Shown here: piece after piece, positions 18,640 to 30,600 of the stretch
Position numbering within the stretch: position 1 is the first letter of the stretch
Layout: each line of letters begins with the position of its first letter
NCBI GenBank assembly: GCA_024663395.1
Contig: JANFAH010000001.1
Coordinates: 5,022,001-5,086,000 of the forward strand
Direction: 5' to 3'
DNA from: Pisolithus tinctorius
Lineage: Eukaryota > Basidiomycota > Agaricomycetes > Boletales > Pisolithaceae
Length of the DNA stretch: 64,000 nucleotides
Translations under genes and position numbers: made by a program
The notes under the pieces: model-generated
Seen by the model: only the letters and a program-made list of their open reading frames with translations
Told to the model about the DNA's origin: nothing
Databases searched by the model: none

Positions 18640-19055
18640 TGTAAGGACTCGGTCCGACACTGTCAACTGTTTGTTCAGATGGTGAATTCTCTATGACAGT
18701 CTTACTTATCATCTCATTTGTTTCTTGATCCTACTTTACCCGTAGCAGTACTCTGACATATTTCGTGCCTGCTCTCTAACCTATAAAATGGCCTATGTAG
18801 CGTACTGTATGGGGACTCTCTTTTCTACCTCAAATCAAACAGACCTTTCACTCTGGAAACGAGTAGTATTTAAGAAGAATCCTGGTGTGGTGTCGTTGCA
18901 AGTCTTATATCCATGTGTTTCGAACGCTTTGTTTCTCAGTGGGAAACTACGTACAATGAGAGAAGGAAATGGAGATGTCGTGGTTTCTAAGTGAGATCTG
19001 TATGCCAGGACGAAAAGCTTGACGATGGAACTGTGAATTGGGTGGAAACCCGAAG
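18640..19055 (+). repeat. Probable LTR (end uncertain)
   Basis: Begins TGTAAGGACTCGG right after the polypurine tract. It contains a TATA-like CCTATAAAATGG at 18780-18791, the expected position of an LTR promoter. A near-perfect hairpin GGAAACCC-GAA-GGGTTTTCC lies at about 19044-19063, near the presumed border with the next element. The 3' border was not determined. Confidence 0.4.
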
Positions 19056-19188
19056 GGTTTTCCGGCCCAGAGGAGGAAATGTATCTGGGGCGAAGAGTGA
19101 GCTGTGTCCCTTTGATGAAGGAGCCCAGCGATGCCTACAGCGAAGCTCTTAGCCCTGTGAAAAGGAGATGGGTGCTTACTGTTGGATG

Positions 19189-21024
19189 TTAGTGGACTGG
19201 TGGCATCGTGTATCTTGTGAAATGTTCGAGTAAAGCTGGGGTGTCATTGAGGTATGGAGCTAGTATCATTGCGTGCTGGCGTAGATATAGGGTAAAGGAG
19301 TCTCCTGCCCACCTGCTGATTGTTTTGACTACGTCAAACGGCGTGCCTCGAAGTAAGTAGTGTAAGGTTCCTCCTATCCTCAGGCTGTGGCCCCTGATGT
19401 TTGGGATATTGTGCGCTGTTGTTAAGGTATTTATTCGCCTGAGTACCTCCATTTTCAAGAGAGGGCAGAGACCGGACGTGGGGTGTTTCCAGGCGAAGAG
19501 ATGTGCGGACTTCTCTGCCGGATTGAGGTGTAGATGGCGTTCGAGGGCGTCAATTGGGTCTGAGATGGCTCCTCGAAGGGGAGTGCATTGTACGTCTTCA
19601 CCAGTTGGTGACATTTTTGTCCAGGGAATGTGGAACTTCGTCACAGGTAGTCTGCTGAGGTCGTGTAAGTGCTGGACATGAGCTCTGGTAATGTGTTTCT
19701 GCGGGTCGAATTGTGTGATCGCTGGTACAGTGAATTCTCCTAAACGGGCTACGCAGTAGAAAACAATCGTTAGGCAAGCAAATATTGCTGCATCTTTTGG
19801 GCTTTCTGGATCCATTAAAGAGTGGAACAGCTCTAGAGTGTTCACATGGAAGGGTTCGCAGAGGGCTTGTCTGGATGAGGTGGGGGCTAAGCGTGAGGCT
19901 CCTTCTAGTATAGCATGGAGCTCATCCAGGTTAATGTTCCAGGGTAGCCTGTGCAGGAGGTGCCAGGCTCGCAGGCTGGCCGTGAAATTCAACAGCGCTG
20001 AACCTGAATAAGATCCTGCACAGCTGGAGAGGAAAGCGAGCAGGGTGTTGGCTGCGATGGGGGCCCTCTGGGCCTCTGATATTCCATGGGTGTCGCAAAA
20101 TACATGGTAAGTGAGTAATCCAGCGCCGTAAGTTTCTTTGGTTTTCTCTGCCCACGACGCTCCGATTACTTCAAGGATGCAATCGACTTGTTGCTCTGTT
20201 ATGGTGTGAGTGCCTTCTTCCTCTGGGACACGTGTGACTCTCAATTGAGTGGGAGATGGTTGCCATAGCTGTAGACATTCTTTGGCTAGGCAGTGTGGGC
20301 ATAGGGGTGAGGGGTGCAGGGTTAGGCCAGGGCGGTAGGGGTGGGGAGGGGCCATGGATGATAGGTAGTGGTTAGGTGTCATGAGTGGAGCATCAAAACG
20401 TTGCCGAACTTCTGGTTTAGTTGTTGAGGAGGGATTGTTGGATGAGACTATACTCATGCGTGGCTGTGGCTTGCCTTCGTTCCTTCGATTCGAGAGCGAT
20501 TCGAGCGCAGTCAATGATTTTGGCTGCTGGGGAAGGGTATGCTCCTTCTCTCCTAAGCCACAGCTCAGTAGCGTTGGGGGGGGCAGCTGCGTCGATGACA
20601 AAAGGTCGGATTTGTACAGGGATAGGGATTGGAGGGAGGAGAAGGTTTGGATGTCCATATATTCCCCTTGATAAGGAGTCTGCTGGGTTGGCACCGCTTG
20701 GGATGTATTTTGTGTGTATTTGATTAATGTGAGGGGACCTGGCAACGAATGAGTGAACTCGTTTGAAAACTTCATTGACTTGGGTATTGCGATGGCGACC
20801 GTTTCGCCAGCCTTCGACGACTCCAGTGTTATCTCCGAACACGATGATTGAGCTGTCGTCTGCAACAACGCGATCGATTGCATAGACCAGAAATTTGAAG
20901 GCGATGGCTTCAGCCCATCCGATGTCTCTGGTGCCGTCTCAGCTGCTTTCCCAGCCTGGGATGAGTCTCCAAGCGCACCAGTGTTCACCAATCTTGATTC
21001 CAATGCCAATTTTAGAGCTAGCAT
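19189..21024 (-). CDS. Tyrosine recombinase of the DIRS-like element
   Basis: The recognisable recombinase covers roughly the C-terminal 380 residues of a 611-residue open frame. It begins near VDCILEVIGASWAEKTKETYGAGL, a core-binding helix bundle. The catalytic region has the first arginine in VARLGEFTVPA, the H-x-x-R box in RGHSLRIGGT, a Trp in ISRWAGDS where many recombinases have His, and the nucleophile candidate in LYLRQHA. All key residues of the family are present. The N-terminal third overlaps the RT-RNase H frame and may not be translated. It would integrate circular cDNA. Confidence 0.8.
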   Translation of the reverse strand: MLALKLALESRLVNTGALGDSSQAGKAAETAPETSDGLKPSPSNFWSMQSIALLQTTAQSSCSEITLESSKAGETVAIAIPKSMKFSNEFTHSLPGPLTLIKYTQNTSQAVPTQQTPYQGEYMDIQTFSSLQSLSLYKSDLLSSTQLPPPTLLSCGLGEKEHTLPQQPKSLTALESLSNRRNEGKPQPRMSIVSSNNPSSTTKPEVRQRFDAPLMTPNHYLSSMAPPHPYRPGLTLHPSPLCPHCLAKECLQLWQPSPTQLRVTRVPEEEGTHTITEQQVDCILEVIGASWAEKTKETYGAGLLTYHVFCDTHGISEAQRAPIAANTLLAFLSSCAGSYSGSALLNFTASLRAWHLLHRLPWNINLDELHAILEGASRLAPTSSRQALCEPFHVNTLELFHSLMDPESPKDAAIFACLTIVFYCVARLGEFTVPAITQFDPQKHITRAHVQHLHDLSRLPVTKFHIPWTKMSPTGEDVQCTPLRGAISDPIDALERHLHLNPAEKSAHLFAWKHPTSGLCPLLKMEVLRRINTLTTAHNIPNIRGHSLRIGGTLHYLLRGTPFDVVKTISRWAGDSFTLYLRQHAMILAPYLNDTPALLEHFTRYTMPPVH

Positions 21025-22639
21025 TGGAGAAGGCTAATATGTTGATGAGTTTATTGGGCGGGGAGATGGAGCGTTGGACATTGCCAGATTGTAGCTGGTC
21101 TGTCCACCAATCGATGTCATTGGCTACTCTTTTGTCTGCCCGATGGGGCATAAGTGGCTTTGCAGCACTTGTTTTTAGCATGGCCTCGAGGCCCGTTAGG
21201 TACGCTCTGCCACGTGGCAGGGCTGCGCAGGCATGAAGTAATTTGCTGTATAGTTCTTTAACATCCTGTAGAACGTGGGTTGGCCTTTTGCACCATGCAT
21301 GGATCGCCTTCAGGTACTTCATTGTTTTTGTTGGGCTTAGTGAGACGCGGTAGTCTTTGAGATCCCACAGAAAACCTATGTATGTTGTGGAGTGGCTAAA
21401 GGGTTGATCTTTTGACTTCTCCCAGGGGATCCCAAGGTATTTTGATAATGCATCTATGTCTTCGAAGCTGTACGAGAATGATGCATCGTGAGTGGATCTC
21501 GGCGATCTCCTTGACAGATCTTGAATTGGCTGCAAACAGTTTTCGTTGAATTCTTCAGTTACGTCATTGTCTTGGGTTCTGCCCAAGAATAAAATCCTAG
21601 CCCCTAGTTGCTGGGGTTCTGGTGAAGTGATTTCGGATTGCCATACTTTCCTTAGGTCGTTGTAGGCTGCGAGGTATTCACACTTGATGCGCGCGAAGAT
21701 ATGATCATCCACCCATTTGTCCATGGGTCCGATGCCGTGATGTCTCATGATTTCTGTACTGGCATCAGCCATGTTACCATATATGCCTGATGATGGTGAT
21801 GCTCCAAAGGCGAGACAGGTGTCCACGCATCCGTGGGTGCCTGATATCTTTATTACGTTCGCTGGCCATTGCGAAGGGTGCAAGGGGATTGTGCGATAGG
21901 CTTCAGCAACATCTCTAGTCGCTAATTCGGATCCTGGTGGTAGGCGTGCGAGTAATAGGTATACGATGGCGAATGTTCCCCATGTTGTTGGGAAGTCGTG
22001 TGCGTCGGTATGGGAGTTGATTGAAGGATTGGGGGTTTGTTCGTTCAGGGAATGGGGGAATGAGAAGTTTTGTACGAGGCGGTCTGACTTGGGTAAGATT
22101 GATAGTGGGGACAACTGAAAGGGTCCTATTAGTTTGGTGATGGCATCTAGTGTGAGGGGGCCGATGTAGTGGCCTTTTTCAATTTCTTTAGTTATTGTCT
22201 TATGGAGTTCTTCGACATAAGTGAGAACAGAATCTCTGTTAGGGGGGGATTGTACACGCTCGATCGATGGAAAGTTTATACAGAATCCCCGGTGAAGGCC
22301 CTCTGGGATCTTACTGAAGCGATGGTTTAAATTAAACTTGTTGAGCTCTCGTTCCCAAGCCTCTACATTATACGGTGTCGTTGGATGCAGCCTTTTGTGC
22401 GCGAGGGCATCTCTGGGCACCATGTGTTGTTGCACCGCACCCAGAGCATAGATGCTTGGTGTCATGGCGCTCAGTGCAACCTTCTTCGCATTGCCACTTG
22501 GCACAGATGCACCTTCCTTCATCCCTGGAGAAGAGCGCTTTGTGAATTCGTTCTGTGAAGGTGGGGTGCTTTTTGTCCCAGGTGGAGGTGGCCCTGCACT
22601 CGATGACGAGATGGCATTGCCTTCCGAGGCAGACGGCAC
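20417..22639 (-). pseudogene. DIRS-like reverse transcriptase-RNase H, broken by an in-frame TGA
   Basis: The RT shows the motif A region ATRDVAEAYRTIPLHPSQWP and the catalytic WVDDHIF, then a thumb/connection region. The frame stops at 20939-20941 (TGA after GWESS) and continues in the same frame into RNase H (FGDNTGVVEGWRNGRH, then GANPADSLSRGIYG). The TGA is preceded by C and followed by G in AGC-TGA-GAC; a CGA arginine codon would restore the frame, so a C-to-T change at a CpG is the simplest explanation. The frame overlaps the gag end upstream and the recombinase start downstream. Confidence 0.82.
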
Positions 22640-24161
22640 ATGCCGGAAGTGGCCTGTTGTGGGGTTGATAATCGGAAGATGTGTTGTTGCAAAAGGACCT
22701 TTGGTGCTTGTGGTCCAGATAGTCCGAGCGGGTGTGTTCTCCGGGCGATGTAGGGTGCTTTTGGTTGCTTGGGGTCCTTATGTGATTATGAGATGGCGCA
22801 GGGTGTGCCGCCATGGCTAAGTAGCGCTCGTTGACCTGTGGATGACGATGATTAAGAGAAGGGGGGTAGGTTTTGGTTGACGATCACCAGCCAGTAGTAT
22901 ATATAGTTTATGGAAGCATGGTAGGTAAATTTTTTGATCAACAGACGTGATGCCGGGGAAGGAGTTTTATGATCAGCGGATGTGATGCTGGTTATGAGAG
23001 GGGGGGTTGTAGACAACAGTGATTGATCGACGGACGTTATGCCAGGGGGTTAGTGTGTATGGGTCACGAGGCCAGAGAAAGAAGGGGAGAGGGGGAGCGG
23101 AAAGCAGAAAGTGGAAGGGTGATGTTAGTTGGAGTGTCATTGGACGGGCATGTATTTTGCACCTTCCTGAGATTCTCAAGCTCCTGGGAATGTTCTCTGT
23201 CCAATATTTCTTCACGTGCGTCATTCAGTAGTTCTTGGTTCAATTCCGATAGCGACCAGGTATTAAGAGTCGATAGGGCACGATGCCACCTCTGTCTCTG
23301 CTGGCTCTGGTAGAGGAGCAGCACTCTCTTCAGATGCGTGCGCGGTGAATGCCGCCAGGGATGAGCTTCGATGGCCATCCAAAAATCTACGTGCATGTCT
23401 ACTCTCTCTTCCTCCCAATTGTGTTCTTTCATCGCGCTTATCAGGCGCACGGATGCTTCTCCGAACTGCTCCCAAGTTAGGTCTTCATCCTTTATAACAG
23501 AAGACTTATCTCTGGTGGTCGACGCTGGCACCCAGATGTGCTGGCCATTGTCCGCTTTGAGTAGGGTCAAAGCTTCGTCATCTATCGAGGGGTTGAAAGT
23601 TTCCGCTTCTGCTAGGCCAATATTGGTGAAGAAGTAAAGCTCACAGTATTCGCCCTTCTTGAGTTTGTGCGCTGCGTACAGAGAGGGAATATTGACAGGA
23701 CCCGAGGGGACTCCTACTTTGCATATCAGAGCATGCTTGGTCCTATTCTTTTTCCATTCTTCTGCTCGTGCTGTCTCTGCTTCTTCAAGTCTGCAATGTT
23801 GTCACTCGGCAAGTTCTTCTTTGGCTTGTTCCGCTTTGTCTTGCACTCTTTGAGCTTCTTGTTCCTTGCATGTTTGCCAATTAAGTTTTTCCTTGTTGTT
23901 GTTTAGAACCCATAGGGTTGCTAGTATATTTGCAGCTTGTTGGTCATCTACTGCGTCATTAACAAGATGCAAACAAGCTTCCTGATACTCCTCTGTGGTA
24001 AAGTCAGGCTGTATAGCCATGTTAGGGTTTTCCATTAGCTGAGTGTTGGTGTGTTGCTTTGCGAAAAACGAGAGGAGATCTGCGCGACGGCTGGAGGCGC
24101 GGAATCTGCAATTTGCGAAGTGTGCAGAAGACAAGAGACGCGTCACACTTCGCTTACTCAC
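22368..24161 (-). pseudogene. DIRS-like gag with zinc-knuckle C-terminus, interrupted
   Basis: Three collinear pieces in one frame: 24161-23802, then through 23570-23064, then 22814-22368. The centre has the gag-like block DLTWEQFGEASVRL with DMHVDFWMAIEAHPWR and LLYQSQQRQRWHRAL. The C-terminus is Cys/His-rich (CAVCLGRQCHLVIEC, CICAKWQCEEGC, HLCSGCGATTHGAQRC). The first interruption (23802-23804, GAG-TGA-CAA) again looks like CGA to TGA. Further stops occur between 23066 and 22820. Confidence 0.7.
24115..24153. repeat. Perfect 10-bp inverted repeat near the DIRS right end
   Basis: GCGAAGTGTG at 24115-24124 and CACACTTCGC at 24144-24153, 19-bp loop. It lies over the first codons of the gag frame. 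Role unknown. Confidence 0.6.
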
Positions 24162-24322
24162 GCATGGACTAAATTCTATGCAATGCTCCGTAAACTCCGC
24201 TTACATAGAAAACTAACTTCGCATCGCCATTACACGGGGACTCTGTTGTATTATCTAATCCCACACTAACAAACCGTCCGGGTTGGAAAACCACATGTAA
24301 GGCATCGCATAACTTGCTGTTC

Positions 24323-27300
24323 ATGCAATCTCAGTTTTCTCGCAGGATCTCTGTGAGCAATTCAGACCCTTATGAACTCGAGCGTCTAGCTGAAGAGCTC
24401 GAAGCACGCGAGGTCTCCGGTTGCGACGACGAAAACGAACTCCCTCGAGGATTCGATCTTCCAGCGTATGTTCCTCTCTCGCACGATAATGAGTATCTCT
24501 CTGCGGAAACCTTCGATGTGGAGAAGTTCCTGCTGTCGCGCGTATACACGACGTTACCAGAACTTCGAGCAGAACTCAAGGATTATCTTTCATCATTGAA
24601 GGAGGAGCTCGTCCAGCTCATTAACGATGATTATGAAGACTTTATTAGCTTGAGCACTGACTTGCGCGGCGAGAAATCGAGGTTAGAGAGGATTAAGGCA
24701 CCATTGAGTACTTTGAGGCAACGTGTTTTGGTGCGTGTTCTTGCGTTCAGCGTTGTGTACCAGGGGGACTAGACGTCCACAGGTTGCCCGAAAGAGTTTG
24801 CAAGACATTCAAGACGCGGTGCAGGCCAAGTTAACGGCGCGGGCTAAATTACGGGACGAGAAGGTTGCTGTTTGATGTCGTTGTCGTTGCTTGGTACATA
24901 AAAGTTCAACGTGCCATCTGCAGGTACTGCTTCATCTTCTGCTCAAGATATCGGAGTCCCTTTCGCGTCTTGAGTCACTTTTGCTCCTTCAATCCGAGGA
25001 CACTCCCGACCACCCTGGGATGCTCCCGGCCCATCTGGCTGAAGTTGCCGGGCATAGTTCGACTGTGAAGTGATTAGTGCTGCATAAAAGCATTGCTTTA
25101 GCTGAGGGTTCCATTTTAGGACGCAGGGAAGCCGGGGGAAACATCTCTCGAGAGTTGCGACGGAGTATATGCAACTTCTCTATCATATTTCCAAAGCTCG
25201 CGCTGAGAAATGTGCATACGTTGATGCTATTCAGGAGGTACGTGAATATCTCTTGGTCTATCCGTTCTCAGATCCCATACCCTTATAACAGAGGGTAGAC
25301 CGTGTCCGAAATACACTCACATCGGACCTCGATCATCTGTTTTCCGCTACATTACTGTCCATCACGGAAACCGACAGTGGAAAGGTACAAGGGGTCGAAA
25401 GGTCAAAGGCAGCCTCAGAATTGACAGAATGTCTGAGAGTCTACGACAATTTAGGCCTTTGCCGAACTGCAGAAGAAATTATCAGAAAGACTGTTGTCCA
25501 GCCCTTTGTCAGGAAGGTACGTGGATGTTCCCTGCCCGAAGGCCGTCGATGACAATCCTTTCCAGACGGTATTTCAAGATACACTGGCCATTCCTATTTC
25601 ACCTATAACCCCGCGTACTCCGGTCCCATCTACCACTCATGTCCCAACCGGTGCCCATGTACCCCCCACACCCTATACACCTTATACTGCTATCTTACCG
25701 ACGCAAAACACTTCCAGCGATGTTCCTTCGGCAACTTCGTTCCTGGACGGGTATGACGATCCACTTGCAAGGTTGTATAACCAGATCCTCCGGTTCATCG
25801 AGCGGGACCTCTCTCACATCATGGAAATTGCCGAGCGTGTATCGCCGAAGGTTTCGGCACGGTCGGTGGAGTCTCCGGGTGACGAGTTCGAAGGTCGCGG
25901 CACCGACGGTTTTGACATAATGGCCAATGTCATTTGGCCCGAATTTGGACAGGCTATTATGAATGAACTCGGTTCTGTGGTATTTGCTGCTGGAAAACCT
26001 GATGAATTTGTGAGAGTAAGTACCCTTGGGTCTTTCTACTATCCCCTTATCAGCTGAACATTAATCTGCAAAGCGTCATGCATCCACACAGGCATTCATT
26101 CGCGCCCTAGAATTCCTGGCTCCAAGCAGGCAATCCGTGCAAGCCATGAGATGTCATCCCGTTTTTATCACATTCAACCGACGCTGGCAACTGCCTGTTT
26201 ACTTCCAGCTTCGTTGGAAAGAAATCGTTGGAGGCGTGGAAGATAGTTTAAGCGCAACCATAATTCAATCTAGAAGTGCCACATCTGACTCTGGTATGCC
26301 ATGCTTTCTTTGCACGTCACCACTTGGTTCATTGTTATTGCCACAGGACGTTCCATGTTCTTAACGGCACAAGCGCAAAGCATTTTGACGTCAATAACGT
26401 CGTGCTGGGGTGCAGATATTTTTATCCCGGACTTGGCACCTCGCTTCTGGAAATTAACGCTGCAGGTACGCCAGTCGGCAGTTAAGTACAGATTTCGCTC
26501 ACTAGGCACTAGTTACTCAGTAGATACAAGACATGGCTAGATGCCTCCCTCCCATCAACTGAGCCGTCTTCGAAGCCACCCACTGCTGAGAAGGTACGCA
26601 TGCGTCCGTTAAACTGGCTGAATGCTGAATGCTAGAAGAGTTTCGTTGGCTTGCCGCAACCCCGCACATCCACTCCACAGTCCGTTCACGAAATCTCGGC
26701 TGAAAACAGCCTCACAGATGATCTGCATTTGAGCCAATTTGCTACCGTACTGGTTGACATCAACACGATGAACATCCAAGTTCTCACGCTTTGGAGAGAA
26801 CGGATCAGTGCTGCTCTCCCAGAACCAACTATGAACGATGATGTATACGCTGCTTCTGAGGGTATGTCGTTTACCCTAATGCGGTACGGGAGAGGTTAAA
26901 GCTGAGGTACAGATGTACTTCGACAGCAATTAAGTTCGCTAGGACAGGTCTCGTCACTGCTCGCTAGCCAAGTGATGGTCCTTCTTTCACGACGTGCTTG
27001 CGACGCCCTGCTTCCCGTAAGATCTATTCCCTCACAACTCCGAGCGATGTCAAGCAAACGCGTGCCCACGGAGCCGAGTTACTTCATCTCGCAAATATTG
27101 CGACCGGTGAGGGCATTTTTTGGAATAGGTACACCAAGTGGTCCCGGAGAGCGCTTGCGGGAATTTTTGCTCGATTACGTCGCGAAGGGGGTATTCGATA
27201 ATGTCTGTCAGAGGTAGAGCCCCTGGTTGTTGTGATGCCCTTCTTCCCTGAAACATCCTTTAGATATATCCAATACCTCACAGCCATGAAGAAAACAGAA

Positions 27301-27573
27301 GAATCTCTGCGTCGTTTGAAGAAGGGAAAGAAGACAACGTTTGGGATCTTTCAGTCATCTTCCAGCACAAAAGATGAAGACAGGGACGAGGAGCGCATCG
27401 GAACGCAGATGATGCTCGATGTGGAGGCGTTAGGCCAGGACGCACAGGCACTGAGTCGAGGTCTCCGGGACATTACAAGTTACGCACAGCTCGTTCAAAT
27501 GGTGCAGGCCGATTTCGGAGATGGTAAGCAACGTCCCACTGAAAAGACAAATTGGACTCATGCATCCACTTAA
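24323..27573 (+). CDS. COG2: Conserved oligomeric Golgi complex subunit 2
   Basis: Component of lobe A of the COG tether that supports retrograde traffic within the Golgi. The first exon (24323-24730) carries the family N-terminus: ELPRGFDLPAYVPLS, FDVEKFLLSR, LPELRAELKDYLSSLKEELVQLINDDYEDFISLS. About twelve exons follow, including 24783-24863, 24924-25069, 25120-25237, 25292-25516, 25566-26015 and one from 26092. The C-terminal region has FLTAQAQSILTSITSCWGADIFIPDLAPRFWKL, then LTAMKKTEESLRRLKKGKK. The 24323 ATG is the first in frame after a TTG at 24314. The last codons are uncertain because GGTAAG at about 27521 could be a donor to a final small exon. Its promoter must lie within or against the DIRS remnant. 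Convergent with VPS8, 78 bp apart. Confidence 0.88.
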
Positions 27574-27651
27574 GAATCGTAAACGGTCGCAGCTAACCTG
27601 GCATGTTCCACGGCAAAAGGTTGCTAGGTGGACAATGTGATTATAGAGGTA

Positions 27652-30600
27652 CTAAGATGGACATTGCCTGTGATATATCGCCGACCGAGATATAACGAGC
27701 GTAGTGTCCGTATGGTTGCTTGTGACGTCGGGTCGTAACAGGGAGGTATGGCAGTGCGTACAGATGCTCTGAGAAGCGGACCGCCCCCTCAGCTTTTCTT
27801 TGGTGTACTCTTCTACGGTATCGAAGACGTTCCGATTAAGGAGATGCTTGGATATAACCAGCATGTCCTCATCGGTTCGATAGGATTCCAACATGCTGGT
27901 CAAGATCGTTCTAAACTCCGTATACGGAGTGCCCGAAGATGGCCCAGTGTATAACCCAGGGTCGACGAGACGTTTGAATATGCGAGGGAACGAAACTGCT
28001 CGGGTGGAGCTAATTGAGACGAACGATGCGAAGGTCTCTTGCACGAGGGCACGTAAAGTTGATAGTGCATTGTTCCTGGCAACATCTTGCGCACCATTCA
28101 AGCCAGACGTCTGCAATGTGGAGATTGTATGAATAGATTGCAATTGACTTGCGAGGAGCTGGAACCACATGTCTTCGAGTGTTACTCCCGTGAAACCCGA
28201 TGCAGTGGACTGCTCCAGGCACATAGTTGTACCCCCGCGACCAATCTCCAGAAGTGAGTTGAGATGGTCGCTAACGTCCGCTCTGTCCGCGTCAGATGTT
28301 GTCAATGTCTTCACGATGTCGAACGTCAGCTGCTTTTCGAAAACTGCAGCCTTCTTCAACGCGGCTTGTATGAAACCCCTTTGACTCATCGCCCAAAGGA
28401 CAGCTCCGTAAGCTCGGTTCTCCTCACATATCTGTTCCACAGCGGACCAATCGAGGTAATTCCGCATGCGATCCAAAGTGTCGATCACATTGGGCGGCGC
28501 AAAGTGACACTGTAAAGTAACGAAGAGCCTTTGCAATGACTTGTCGATATTGGACAGATCAGGACGATGGTGGAGGATACTATCATCCTCTTCTACTTGG
28601 GTTCGAGGGTCCAGAAGGTAAACAAGGTATTCGTATTGCTTCTGTAGGTCCGTCGCGCCGATGGTGTCAAGGGCTATCTGGTGCAGCGTAGCAGCAAATT
28701 TGTCAATCAAGATGGCAGTCAATTGCAGATTGCTTCCAAGAAGCGCCCCGATGGCACCGGTTAGTTTTTGTACCATGTCCGAAGGCACCGTCATATTATT
28801 ACCTCGCATTGAGAGGGTAAGGACTTCGTCGACGGACAAGAACAAGTCGGCTGACCCCAAGGCAGGATCTTCCAGATAGGACTGTAGAAGTTGCGGCCAT
28901 CGCCGTTCCTGCCTGTGCCAACGTTGAAGAATACGATAAAAACCTGCGTCCTCAAAGAGCTTCATAATGAGGACGCTATCGTGCGGGTTATACGCAGACA
29001 AAAGGTACTCCGTCGCCAGTTGACGATCCTCTCGGGTGCTCACATCCGTTGAAGTCGCGAGGGAGATGAGAATGTTTTGGAGTGTGCTGGGAGGTTGTAT
29101 GATGTCCTGTGGATATTTCGGGACATTACGAGCGATGAATATGTCCACGAAGGTGACGTCAAACGGGGTGAGATTGCTGTCGGATACGATATCCGACAGA
29201 ATAGTGACAATCCACAATCTACTGATGTCATGAGACTCCTCGTCCTCGTTGAAGAACGAACTTTCGAAGGCGAGATCTAGGCAGTGGAGGAATGATTCGG
29301 CATCAAAACGCAACAGTAATCGTGCGTAAGGATACGTTGGTTCCATTCCGCTATCATCACTTGTGAGGATAAGAGTACCTCCCTCAAGCGGCCAGATGGC
29401 TGAGCGACCATTGAAGATAAAACGGTAGATATCTTTCATGGCCGTATGTGCTTCATCGATATCTAGGGGCTCCCCGCTAGGATAAGCTTGGCCACTCAAG
29501 ATGTTAATGAGATATGGGAAGATCTTATAAGCATACTTAGAATCTGAATCTGTCCGGCTAGCTGTATTTGTTCGCTGTCTGCAGGCCAGCGTCTTTCGAA
29601 TGAGGGACAGAAGCTCCACGATCGGCGAGACATAATCATGTAATGCACGAGTGTAGACGTAGATGAGAGCGTCCCAGAGCTCGTTAGCCTGGCAAAGTCG
29701 AATAGCTTGGTTGATATCCAGGCATGTAGGTTCGATGTGCCATATGATGCGTTCTGCCAAATCCAGGCGTCCGCTGCCATCGTGGAGTGCAACTAGCCGT
29801 TGAGTTATCCACGGTGGGATGGAGCGTATCGTGCCGTCTAAAACAAAGCCCTCGAGTTGTCCAAGATATATTTGTGATATCCCTGAGTTGTCAAAGTACT
29901 GGAACAGCTCTTCGAAGAGGAAGTCATAATTTGACAAGGCAATACAAGCGCGCGCACAAGTCACGACCAACCCCTCAAAGACGGAGGTCCTATCGACGCC
30001 ACGTCCGTCAGGACTGAAATGCGTTCCGTCTGTCATCCTATCTTCCGAAAACACGTAACGAGCAGATGCGACCATCAACTCGTGAAGCCTGTTTCGCAAG
30101 ATAGCAGTGCGTTCTTCGGGATCATCTGGTAGACCGTTGCGATTGCCCGGCGCTTCCCCCGTGTAGTATGCGCGTGTAATTTCAATGGCTTTCAAGAAGT
30201 CACCCCGTTCAACGCATGTCAGAATTTTGTCGGCCCAGGTGGATAATGTTCCCACTCGGAGTTGTTCGCATTCCTGATTTAGGGTGAGGAAGAGTGCAGT
30301 GCACACCAAAACCCGGGCGACATACCAAGACAAATACCTTGCCTTTGTGAGTTCTGACGGCATGAGCGATGTCACCGATGGACTCCAGGTCCCTATAATT
30401 TGCATGGTTCCGAATGCGAGGCAACATAGTAGAGGTGTCAAATGGAACATGCTCTATTGCGTCGGCGGTCCGGACATCATACACGAGAAGGCTTACGGCA
30501 GTGAACGCCACAAGTTGCTTTCATGGAGGTCATGGTCCAAATCCAGCACGGAGCGCACAGAAGTACTCACATTCACATTAAGCCATTGTAATGCAAGCAC

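Larger units (their letters stand above)
19060..24250 (-). mobile_element. DIRS-like tyrosine-recombinase retrotransposon, decayed
   Basis: Minus-strand order gag (24161 to 22368), RT plus RNase H (22639 to 20417), tyrosine recombinase (21024 to 19189), in three overlapping frames, as in DIRS-order elements. Gag and RT carry in-frame TGA stops, so the copy is inactive. Terminal repeats were not resolved. The right end lies within about 100 bp of the COG2 start codon. Confidence 0.8.

Noticed and set aside
19189..21024. Tyrosine recombinase as a stand-alone Crypton DNA transposon
   Set aside because: An RT-RNase H frame and a zinc-knuckle gag lie immediately upstream on the same strand, so DIRS-like is the better call.
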